NCBI RefSeq assembly: GCF_001557875.1
Contig: NZ_LNRF01000002.1
Coordinates: forward strand, 372,001-436,000
Source: Vibrio splendidus
Lineage (GTDB): Bacteria > Pseudomonadota > Gammaproteobacteria > Enterobacterales > Vibrionaceae
Length of the DNA stretch: 64,000 nt
Direction of reading: 5' to 3'
Of the stretch, positions 9,505 through 17,284 are shown in pieces; the first letter of the stretch is position 1, and every line of letters starts with the position of its first letter. Made by a program: the position numbers and the translations under genes. Below the pieces are notes generated by a model that saw only the letters and a list, made by a program, of their open reading frames with translations, did no database searches and was not told where the DNA came from.

Positions 9505-11901
9505 CTAACGCAATAGCTTCGAAGCTTTGTCATGTCCTTTCCTTGCTGCAGAACGCATAAGGTCCATACCGGACTGGCGCTCTCCCACATCGTCCGATTT
9601 TAAAAGGTGCGCAGCTAATTGATAGGTCGCTTCCAACTCTCCAATGCCAGATAAGTAATGTAGCGTTGTCTTATAATTCGATTCAGCATTTTTATGCCTT
9701 GCCTTTTCAACCGTTTCCCACAAGACCGTTTTAGCCTCTGGACTTCCCTCTTCATGCGCTTGCCAAAGAAGGGTTAAGCCTTCATTAATATCTACAGACA
9801 CATCTCTAACTAACTGCTTCCCTAGTTCTAATAATGCAGAATTATCCCCACCTTGAACTAACAATTTCAGTATTTCGCAGGCCATATCTATGCTGTTAGA
9901 ATTCAGTGCGAGATCATACGCCTCCCAAAGTCTAGGCTTACATTCCGAAGGTGCTTGATTAGAAGCTTTAGTCAGGTATTCGAGTCCTTTGCGTTTATCA
10001 AATTCACGTCTAGAAGGAATTAGCGTATTGCCATATAAACACATTGCTAAAATATCGCCCTTATCAGCTTTCTCCCGAAGTGATGCGTCTTGATTTAACG
10101 GTTTTACTTTTTCTTTCAACTTGTCGTGAGTTGCTGGTTTAGGGGCAAAACCTGGCAGTCTAAACTTCTTAACAAACTCTTGGGCTGCGATATGGCCTAA
10201 ATTAGCTGCGTTGACGATCCACTCTTCCCCGCTTTGCTTCAATTTACGATCAGAACGACTTGACTTAAGGACAGAGATCCCTGTTCTATACATCGCATCT
10301 GGGTTGCCTTGATTTGCAGCTTTGCGGATCAAATGTTCATAGTCTTCCTTATTCCCTAGTTGTTCGGCCTCCAACGCTTGCATATGATAAACTTGGCTAC
10401 GTTTAGCCAAGCCACGAATCTCACCAAATTTTCCGGTCGCATATTCTGCTTCCCAAAATTTTTCTATCCATGCTTGCATGGCTTTTTGTCTAACTGAAAG
10501 CATTTCCGAGGTTAGCTTTGCTAAGCCAAAATCATCCCAATATCGGCCTAAATCGACAGAAAGCCCCCTAAACTGAGTAGTACCGCTATTTGGTAATACA
10601 GATAATTTTTCGCGCAAAAGTTTTTCACAGAAATGCTGCCAATAATCCAAATGATCATGTACCTCAAGCTGCGACATAGATCTAATAGCATTAACAGAGA
10701 TCGAAGGTGAATCGAACAATTGCTGTACGTTTATACTCGTCTTCTTAAAGAATCTTGTATCTGTTGTCTCCCCCCTTAGGAATTCAACAGCAAGTACCCC
10801 ATCGAGCTCAAACACATAGGTTTCCACATTACTTTGTTTTTCTTCCGCAAAGCGGTGGATAAAATCTGGCAACTCAACGTCATTGTGAGCAAGATAGTCA
10901 TGAGTTTGAACTGGTAGTAGCACTCTTACGCGACTAAATCGGGAACTATAGTTTGACCAAAATAATGATCGGTCCTTTATTTGCTCAACTTCGTATTCCG
11001 TTAAACCTAATGCTTCAGAGGTTTCATTTGAATAGAGTATTGAAGATATAGTTTGTAAGTCGTAGTAACAAGTCAGGTCATATTTTTGCTTTAGAATGAC
11101 CTTAGCGTCATGAGGTAACTGATTCCAATAGCTGTTTTGACTAAATGGAAGGCAATTTGCTTCGACAATCTGGTGACAGCTTTCTCCATAATTATAATGG
11201 CCTACTTCAAGAATTAAGTTTCTACAAAAATCCATGCGATGAGCAGATACTTTATAACTGTAGAAGTAGCTAGCCAGCCATTGATCGTCTTGTTTGTCTA
11301 AGTTTGCGACATCGAGGCACCCAAATAGGAATTCGGATATGTTATTGCTGTAGCCATTTGAAAGTGGCAGTTGATAATTTGTCAACATATCTTCTGCGGT
11401 ACAACCCGACTCATAGCAATAACGAGCAAGCGTGGCTAAGTCAGAACTTTGCAGTGCAAGTAGCCAACGCGCTTTTATTGCATCATGCCGACTTAACATT
11501 TGAGTACGGTTTTTGACAATTTCCAGCGAGTTGATTATGCCAGGGACAATATCACTCTTCTTTCCATCTAAGGCTAACGCAATTTTGAAGAATGTGATTT
11601 CACTGAGCTTCTGGCTTGCTGTAATCCCTTTCCAAACACTAGGTAGCACGCTCGAGAGTGTAGCCTGGTCTAATTCTGCCCACTGACCTTCATCCTGCAG
11701 AACATCAAGCCACTCAAAGATGTGAATGTCCTGATATCTTTCTTGTTGGACCAACTCAACTATTTCCAACAGGCCCTTAGCAGGAAAGCTAGGTAAAGGC
11801 ATATCCACAAGCCTCTGTTCAACTAAACTTTGTGGTTGCTCAATTAAGCTGACTCGTTTAGGTAGCTCTGGTTGAGAAAAGCTATAGCCGTTACTAGTCA
11901 A
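9505..11901 (-). CDS. Large ZorC/EH-signature-like protein with Sel1 repeats
   Basis: 798 residues, soluble. The N-terminal half is helical. At 314-390 it has a stretch resembling the EH-signature region of ZorC: an FW pair (314-315, RSLFWSNYSSRF), then FELDGVLAVEFL (364-375) and TRFFKK (382-387). The C-terminal part (about 520-798) carries degenerate Sel1/TPR-like repeats, such as PDAMYRTGISVL, IAAQEFVKKF, GLTLLWQAHEEGS and SGMDLMRSAARKGHDKA. ZorC is a DNA-binding effector beside the ZorAB motor; Sel1 repeats usually mediate protein contacts. The gene overlaps the end of the preceding zorB-like gene by eight bases. The ZorC relationship comes from motif resemblance and context and should be tested by profile search. 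Confidence 0.6.
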   Translation of the reverse strand: MTSNGYSFSQPELPKRVSLIEQPQSLVEQRLVDMPLPSFPAKGLLEIVELVQQERYQDIHIFEWLDVLQDEGQWAELDQATLSSVLPSVWKGITASQKLSEITFFKIALALDGKKSDIVPGIINSLEIVKNRTQMLSRHDAIKARWLLALQSSDLATLARYCYESGCTAEDMLTNYQLPLSNGYSNNISEFLFGCLDVANLDKQDDQWLASYFYSYKVSAHRMDFCRNLILEVGHYNYGESCHQIVEANCLPFSQNSYWNQLPHDAKVILKQKYDLTCYYDLQTISSILYSNETSEALGLTEYEVEQIKDRSLFWSNYSSRFSRVRVLLPVQTHDYLAHNDVELPDFIHRFAEEKQSNVETYVFELDGVLAVEFLRGETTDTRFFKKTSINVQQLFDSPSISVNAIRSMSQLEVHDHLDYWQHFCEKLLREKLSVLPNSGTTQFRGLSVDLGRYWDDFGLAKLTSEMLSVRQKAMQAWIEKFWEAEYATGKFGEIRGLAKRSQVYHMQALEAEQLGNKEDYEHLIRKAANQGNPDAMYRTGISVLKSSRSDRKLKQSGEEWIVNAANLGHIAAQEFVKKFRLPGFAPKPATHDKLKEKVKPLNQDASLREKADKGDILAMCLYGNTLIPSRREFDKRKGLEYLTKASNQAPSECKPRLWEAYDLALNSNSIDMACEILKLLVQGGDNSALLELGKQLVRDVSVDINEGLTLLWQAHEEGSPEAKTVLWETVEKARHKNAESNYKTTLHYLSGIGELEATYQLAAHLLKSDDVGERQSGMDLMRSAARKGHDKASKLLR

Positions 11902-12550
11902 CTTTCTTCACCTCTGAAAAATGTCCCAAAAACTCATCATCTTTGAACTGAAATCTAAACTTAACTTTTCGGTCTGCTGCTTTTGCTTCATTTTGATCTG
12001 CTTCAATGGGTCCACGACCCGAAATTACAGCTTTTTCAAAAAATTGATGTTTATGGTCAAATTTCATTGAATTTACAAATGCAATCACACTGTTTGCACG
12101 TAATACACTCAATTCCATATTTCTATCAAAAGCCCCTTCTGAACTTGAATGTCCTTCAATAACAATGCGGCTTACTTCATCGGCTGTAGCATCCGACTGA
12201 AAAATAACATTTGAATAAACAGGGATAAACTTTTCGAGGAACTCTTGTCCTGATAGCTTCAGCTCGTGGTCATTTAGGTCGAAAAGAATCGAATCCGTGA
12301 TTGATATATCACCCGTTTCTCCATCAGCTTTAACTTCAATACCTGCTGACGTTAACGCATCATTAATGCCTTTGATTATAACCACTCGAGTATTCTGGCT
12401 CTCTTCGTATACTTCCGAAATTTGTACTAAAGCACTGATCAATAACAAAGCAAATATCATCAGTAGGACAGACATTAGGTCACCAATAGATAACCAAACC
12501 CCTGATTCATCAGTGTCACCTGCGTCAGAAGAGTTTCTAAGCGCACGCAT
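11894..12550 (-). CDS. Second ZorB-like (MotB/OmpA) motor subunit
   Basis: 218 residues. One membrane helix (about 19-42, WLSIGDLMSVLLMIFALLLI) carries an acidic residue (D24) at the position of the ion-carrying Asp of MotB/ZorB. A periplasmic OmpA-like peptidoglycan-binding domain follows (VIEGHSSSEG, then ELSVLRANSV, and DRKVKFRF near the end). In Zorya, ZorB anchors the stator to the cell wall. It overlaps the preceding zorA-like gene by one base and the next gene by eight. It differs clearly from the ZorB encoded at 16572-17282, so this is a distinct motor, not a recent duplicate. Confidence 0.85.
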   Translation of the reverse strand: MRALRNSSDAGDTDESGVWLSIGDLMSVLLMIFALLLISALVQISEVYEESQNTRVVIIKGINDALTSAGIEVKADGETGDISITDSILFDLNDHELKLSGQEFLEKFIPVYSNVIFQSDATADEVSRIVIEGHSSSEGAFDRNMELSVLRANSVIAFVNSMKFDHKHQFFEKAVISGRGPIEADQNEAKAADRKVKFRFQFKDDEFLGHFSEVKKVD

Positions 12551-15138
12551 TATGCTTCTGCCTTATCTTGAACGACTTCTTGACGTACCTCTTGAGCACT
12601 GACCAAATAGTTCGCTGCTTGCGCTAAACGGTTATGGATCTTACTTGAGGCATGATCAAAGTCGTTGAAGAATGTTTCAAAGCTTTTAGTCGCACGTGCG
12701 TAGTAATCGTCCATTGCTTTTGGTAGTTCTTCTGTCACTTGAGTGAAGGCTGCCGATGCAGTCGTGTATTCTTTCTTCAACGAGCTTATTTCTTGGCTCA
12801 TTGTCGTGGCTGCGTTTTGAAGTTCTGCCATTTTTGATGAATCGTGCAGGCCGATAGCTTTAGCAACACGCTCTAATGTCCCTGCTGACTTCTCTAAATT
12901 CTGGTACTGAGCCGTTAGTTCTTTAAGTAAGGTGTGGCGAGTTTGATACTCTTCCTCAAAAACTTTACGGAAGTTATCTACAACACCATTTAAACCATCA
13001 CGCTGCTTACCTAAGCTGCTATCAAGCAGATCATTTTGTTCTTTGAAGTATCGAGTTAGATTTTGTTGATACTGTTCACGGAACACTTCTAGTTCTGATT
13101 GGACGGTTCTAGACATAGACAACACTTTATCATCGATATCACCTAACCCTTGTTCTAACTCTTCACGAGCTGAAATCATTAGTTTACTTGCTTCAGCGCC
13201 AGTCTCTTTTAAGGTAGTTGTTTGCTGTTGGAAAATACCTTGAGACTCCGTCAGTAGCTGTGAGATTCGATTCTCCATTTCAGTGAATAGTTGTTTTTCA
13301 CCTTCACGACGGCTTTCAACTGACTTCTCAAAATCGGATTGGGCTTGGCTCATTAATTGTTGAGCAGACTCACCGACTTCTTTGATAGTATCTGACTGTT
13401 GTGTAAATGCAGTTTGGGTGCTCTCAAGCAAATTGCCTATTCTCACCTCTACTTCGCTAAACAACTGCTTTTCACCTTCGCGGCGGCTTTCAACTGACTT
13501 CTCAAAATCAGATTGAGCTTGGCTCATTAATTGCTGAGCAGACTCACCAACTTCTTTGATTGTGTCTGACTGTTGTGTAAATGCAGTTTGAGTACTCTCA
13601 AGCAAATTGCCTATTCTCATCTCTACTTCGCTAAACAACTGCTTTTCACCTTCGCGGCGGCTTTCAACTGACTTCTCGAAATCGTTCTGAGCTTGTGTCA
13701 TTAAACCACTAGCTACTTCACCCGTTTTAGTTATGACTTGCGTTTGATTATCGAAAGAATCTGAAACTTCACTTAGCAATGTATTGATTCGACTAGTCAC
13801 GCTCTCAAACATGGCCTTTTCAGCCGATTGACGTTCGCTCAGCGCACCGTCCATTGACTCTTTAATGCCCTGGAATGCTGAAGCTGCTGTTTGAGAACTT
13901 TGCTCAAAGGCAATTCTCTGCTTTTCCATACCGTCTGTTGCATCACCAAGCATTTCTTTTACTTCCGAGGCGATTGTTCCCATAGCTCCTTGGGTTTCTT
14001 CACTGAAGCTCGTTAAGATTGTTTTTAATGACTCAGCAAATTCTTGAAGCTTCACCATGGTTTCTTTTTGGAAATCGTTAATCGTACTGACAGTGGCAGC
14101 CGTACTTGTTACGACTTTTTCTACATTGCGGTTCAATTCTGCGGTCACTTCATTACTTCCTAGCACCGCCTCACTTGTTTTTTGAAGTTCAACTGTAACA
14201 GGTTCGATTAGTTCAGATTTCATCTCTTTCACAAGTAAACTTACTAGCTCTTGCTGAGACTGTTCCTTGATATCTTTTAAGGTACTTAGCTCGGATTTAA
14301 TTGCATCTAGCGCTGGAACCATTTGGGTTTCAATTGCTCCAGTCATGGCTTCTGATACTTTACTCGCGATTACATCACCATTGAATGAGTCACCAACACC
14401 CCCAAAACTAGATAAGGCATCAGCGATATTTGCCCCCATCAACTCAATGGTATCCGCGGAGCGCAACTGTGCATTAATAGCATCTCGCTGACTTTCGCTT
14501 CCCATGTCTTTCAGGTAATAGACGGCGCTAGCCTCAAAGTACTCTTTTGATATATTAACTAGAAAACGTTGCTGAGCATTTGAAATAGAGCTTGATGACC
14601 ACTTAAGTAATGCCATGAAAATAGCTGATGTGCTTAAGCCAGCTAAAGAGGTATAAAATGCCGTTTTTAATCCTTCAAGTAACTCTGCCGCAGAGGATAA
14701 TAATGCTTTCGAGTCACCTGCCATACTAAAGTGACTCAAACCGATAGTAATACCTAAGAAAGTACCAGTTATACCGATACTCGTTAGTAATGCAGGCACC
14801 AACTTATATCGGTTAGTGTCACAGCTAGGAACCATGAGTGAAATTGGCGATTTACTTAACCATTGCTTACCGTCGGCTTCAATTTTAAAACCATCGTCCA
14901 CTTGTGAATAAATCAGATGCTCGGTCACCCAGGTCAACTGCACTGGCGTTAGCTGTTCTGGTTTAAGTACTAGTGCATCGCTCAATTCCTTGATTTTAAT
15001 AATGCTTCGTAACTTTGCTTTCGTGCTGTAGGTAGACACAAGTGCTCGAATGAAGAAAAAAGCAAACAAAATGAGGGTTGCAGTAATGATTAGATCGGTT
15101 ATCCAATCTCCAGAAATATAAGCAAAATGATCAAACAT
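12550..15138 (-). CDS. Second ZorA-like (MotA/ExbB) motor subunit with very long tail
   Basis: 862 residues. Membrane helices lie at about 13-33, 113-136 and 156-178. The last carries GLKTAFYTSLAGLSTS, which matches the MotA/ExbB pore motif. A roughly 75-residue cytoplasmic segment separates the first two helices. Beyond about residue 215 the protein is almost entirely coiled coil, about 640 residues. ZorA tails project into the cytoplasm and are needed to pass the signal from motor to effector. The tail includes a nearly exact 58-residue tandem duplication (see 13290-13690). The gene sits 9 bases after the 112-residue protein and overlaps its zorB partner by one base. Confidence 0.85.
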   Translation of the reverse strand: MFDHFAYISGDWITDLIITATLILFAFFFIRALVSTYSTKAKLRSIIKIKELSDALVLKPEQLTPVQLTWVTEHLIYSQVDDGFKIEADGKQWLSKSPISLMVPSCDTNRYKLVPALLTSIGITGTFLGITIGLSHFSMAGDSKALLSSAAELLEGLKTAFYTSLAGLSTSAIFMALLKWSSSSISNAQQRFLVNISKEYFEASAVYYLKDMGSESQRDAINAQLRSADTIELMGANIADALSSFGGVGDSFNGDVIASKVSEAMTGAIETQMVPALDAIKSELSTLKDIKEQSQQELVSLLVKEMKSELIEPVTVELQKTSEAVLGSNEVTAELNRNVEKVVTSTAATVSTINDFQKETMVKLQEFAESLKTILTSFSEETQGAMGTIASEVKEMLGDATDGMEKQRIAFEQSSQTAASAFQGIKESMDGALSERQSAEKAMFESVTSRINTLLSEVSDSFDNQTQVITKTGEVASGLMTQAQNDFEKSVESRREGEKQLFSEVEMRIGNLLESTQTAFTQQSDTIKEVGESAQQLMSQAQSDFEKSVESRREGEKQLFSEVEVRIGNLLESTQTAFTQQSDTIKEVGESAQQLMSQAQSDFEKSVESRREGEKQLFTEMENRISQLLTESQGIFQQQTTTLKETGAEASKLMISAREELEQGLGDIDDKVLSMSRTVQSELEVFREQYQQNLTRYFKEQNDLLDSSLGKQRDGLNGVVDNFRKVFEEEYQTRHTLLKELTAQYQNLEKSAGTLERVAKAIGLHDSSKMAELQNAATTMSQEISSLKKEYTTASAAFTQVTEELPKAMDDYYARATKSFETFFNDFDHASSKIHNRLAQAANYLVSAQEVRQEVVQDKAEA
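13290..13690. repeat. 174-bp in-frame tandem repeat in the second zorA tail
   Basis: The block encoding RREGEKQLFSEVE..RIGNLLES recurs at a spacing of 174 bases. Equivalent points lie near 13294, 13468 and 13642. The two rightmost full copies are almost identical at DNA level and a third is diverged. Each adds 58 residues of coiled coil without breaking the frame. Confidence 0.85.
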
Positions 15139-15147
15139 GGGTAACCT

Positions 15148-15486
15148 TTAAGTTCTTAAGTATTTTGTAATTTCTTGTTCAGTAAAAATTTGTTGCGCAA
15201 TTCTGGCGGGTAAGTGTTCAGCATCGATTCTTGGAACACCATTAATCTGCACCTCGCGATTTAGCCGCACACTATACATAATCTCATCGTGCTGTTCTGA
15301 ATCACTCGCAATTTTCAAATAGACTTCGTCAGGAAAATCACGAATAAGCGTGGCTTGTAAAGAGGATTTAGTATCACGAAATGAATTGGTCGCAGCAAAA
15401 TCGCGCCCAAACTCGTCTCGTGATAGTTTCCACGCATGATTAACGGCAATAATCCTTTCCAGGATAGTCTCTAGTGTAATTTCCAT
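15148..15486 (-). CDS. Uncharacterised 112-residue protein between the two motor modules
   Basis: I do not recognise the family. It is soluble, with a helical N-terminus (LETILERIIAVNHAWKL) and a mixed alpha/beta remainder (DEVYLKIAS, IMYSVRLNREVQI, RIAQQIFTEQEI). It starts 3 bases after the HNH gene stop and ends 9 bases before the second zorA, so it is translated within the same operon. Its place at the junction suggests a component linking the two modules. This is inference from position only. Confidence 0.7.
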   Translation of the reverse strand: MEITLETILERIIAVNHAWKLSRDEFGRDFAATNSFRDTKSSLQATLIRDFPDEVYLKIASDSEQHDEIMYSVRLNREVQINGVPRIDAEHLPARIAQQIFTEQEITKYLRT

Positions 15487-15489
15487 CGA

Positions 15490-16575
15490 TTATGCTCTTA
15501 AATGATGTGCTTGCGTACGATAATTTTGCAAGAAGTCATTGACCGATACGACCTCCCACCCGGCTTCTTGTGCGTCTTCAATATCATTCTCTGAAATCGC
15601 AACTCCAAATTTGTTTTTAGGCCAAGCTAACTCAAGTCTTGCAGCAAAATCACCAAACCTATCAATTATAAAGTGATTTATCTCAGGTCGATTCAAGCAA
15701 GCTTGCTTGCACGCGTGAAGTACACCATGAACCCCTGGGTCCGAATAATCAAATAGTTCTTGCCAACCACTTAGATCATCCAATAACCCTTGTTCTTGAC
15801 GCAAATTGTTGATCAACTGCCTTTCTGCATGGCTAAGAGCCATGTGGGAATGCATAGGTTGTTTGCTATGGCAATCAATACAGAGTGCTTTTAGATTTTT
15901 GGGGCGGTTATCAGATTTAACTCCACTGATATGATGGACATGAAGTAAATTTCGGTGTGCTCTAAGCTTCAAATGACACTGCTGACAAGTAAAGTCTTGC
16001 TCAACACGATAGTGTGAAGAGACTTTCGCCCAGTCTTCTGTGTAACCTGTTTCTGCGGTTTCAGCGAGCCTAGAAGGTAAATGAGGGAAGAATGAACTGT
16101 AGGTTGCAAAAAATTGAGCCATGTCGAATTGTTGAACAATTGAACTTATCGGTGTCCCCGTATTGCAGCCTTTGTAATTCAATTGTCTTAGACAGTTTTG
16201 ACAAACTTTAAGCTTAGCCTTCGTCTCTCCATAACCGGAAGCTACAATAAACTCACCTGATGTATCATTAGTAACGACATAGCGCTCAAAGCGACCGTTC
16301 GCCCTCATGCTCTGTAACGTTTTACAGTCAGCCACGTGGAAACGCGCACTGCTGCCGTTTGCTTTGATATAGAGAGAAACGTTTCGTCCCTTGTAACTCA
16401 ATAAGCCCGAATCTACATCAACGTCTTTTAATTCGACATCTTTGCCTTCGGCAAGCTCTATATCAAGCTTTTCCATTTGCGTCTCATGTAGCACAAGCTT
16501 GAATTCGCCTTTTTGTTCCGGCTCCATCAAGTTGATAGCATTTTTCAAACTGCCAAAACTTATACTCAACTTCAT
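15490..16575 (-). CDS. zorE: ZorE-like HNH endonuclease
   Basis: 361 residues. The N-terminal half has FHVADCKTLQSMR and RFERYVVTNDTSGEF, then VCQNCLRQLNYKG (124-136), which looks like the conserved front of ZorE-type proteins. The HNH nuclease follows: a CQQC zinc pair (197-200), HVHH (212-215) with the catalytic His, N227, and CIDCH (232-236). In type II Zorya, ZorE is the DNA-nicking effector downstream of the ZorAB motor. It overlaps zorB by four bases (ATGA). The match comes from motif recall and context; the HNH assignment itself is secure. Confidence 0.8.
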   Translation of the reverse strand: MKLSISFGSLKNAINLMEPEQKGEFKLVLHETQMEKLDIELAEGKDVELKDVDVDSGLLSYKGRNVSLYIKANGSSARFHVADCKTLQSMRANGRFERYVVTNDTSGEFIVASGYGETKAKLKVCQNCLRQLNYKGCNTGTPISSIVQQFDMAQFFATYSSFFPHLPSRLAETAETGYTEDWAKVSSHYRVEQDFTCQQCHLKLRAHRNLLHVHHISGVKSDNRPKNLKALCIDCHSKQPMHSHMALSHAERQLINNLRQEQGLLDDLSGWQELFDYSDPGVHGVLHACKQACLNRPEINHFIIDRFGDFAARLELAWPKNKFGVAISENDIEDAQEAGWEVVSVNDFLQNYRTQAHHLRA

Positions 16576-17282
16576 GAAGCACCCAAAATCTTACGGATCT
16601 GTTCTTCAGCATTAGTGATGACGCGGAATGACACGCGTCTAGAACGATCTTCGTCTTCAAGGCCTTCTTCATTCGTTGCCAGCTTAGAAGATGAATAGCC
16701 TACTGCTGCTACGTTAGCTTTTACCCAGCTATAATGCTGTTCAGCAACGTTAGGCAACAACATTACATAGCCTAAAACTGCGCGGGTTCGCGATTGAGAC
16801 AAGCGCATATTATTGAAATAGGCTTCATAGTCCGTAGAATCATGATTCCACTTACTTGATGTATGCCCTTCAATTTTTATCTCTTGAATAATAGGCTTGT
16901 AGCTGTCGAGCACTTTCAAATAACGTGGAAAGAAATCGTCTAAGATAGTTTGAAAGTTACCTGTAAGGTTCGCTTTACCATTAGCAAACAAAACGTCAGG
17001 AGCTGTGAAGTTGACGCTCAATGTATCGCGGTCAATCTCAGCCCCCCACTTTTTTAAATCAACCTCGAACTCTTTAAAAAGAGCAACATAGATAGCTTCT
17101 TGTGTTTGCTGATAAGTCTCTGCAACTTCTTTAATCTTATCTCTCTCAACCATTGCGTCTCGCATAAGCGCTACAGAGATAAAAAGAAAGACCATCATTA
17201 AACCAGCCATCAAATCTGAAACTGACATCCAATGTTCACCGCTATCACTAGGGCGTTTTGAAGAACCAAATAGCTTTTCCAT
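16572..17282 (-). CDS. zorB: ZorB, MotB/OmpA-like motor subunit (first motor)
   Basis: 236 residues. The membrane helix (about 18-40, WMSVSDLMAGLMMVFLFISV) carries D23, equivalent to the ion-carrying Asp of MotB. The periplasmic part is an OmpA-like domain (IKIEGHTSS, RLSQSRTRAVLGYV, DRSRRVSFRVI). It forms a stator with the ZorA encoded two bases upstream. It is longer than the second ZorB of the operon, with an extra stretch around NHDSTDYEAYFNN. It is followed directly by the HNH gene, giving the A-B-E order of type II Zorya. Confidence 0.87.
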   Translation of the reverse strand: MEKLFGSSKRPSDSGEHWMSVSDLMAGLMMVFLFISVALMRDAMVERDKIKEVAETYQQTQEAIYVALFKEFEVDLKKWGAEIDRDTLSVNFTAPDVLFANGKANLTGNFQTILDDFFPRYLKVLDSYKPIIQEIKIEGHTSSKWNHDSTDYEAYFNNMRLSQSRTRAVLGYVMLLPNVAEQHYSWVKANVAAVGYSSSKLATNEEGLEDEDRSRRVSFRVITNAEEQIRKILGAS

Positions 17283-17284
17283 AA

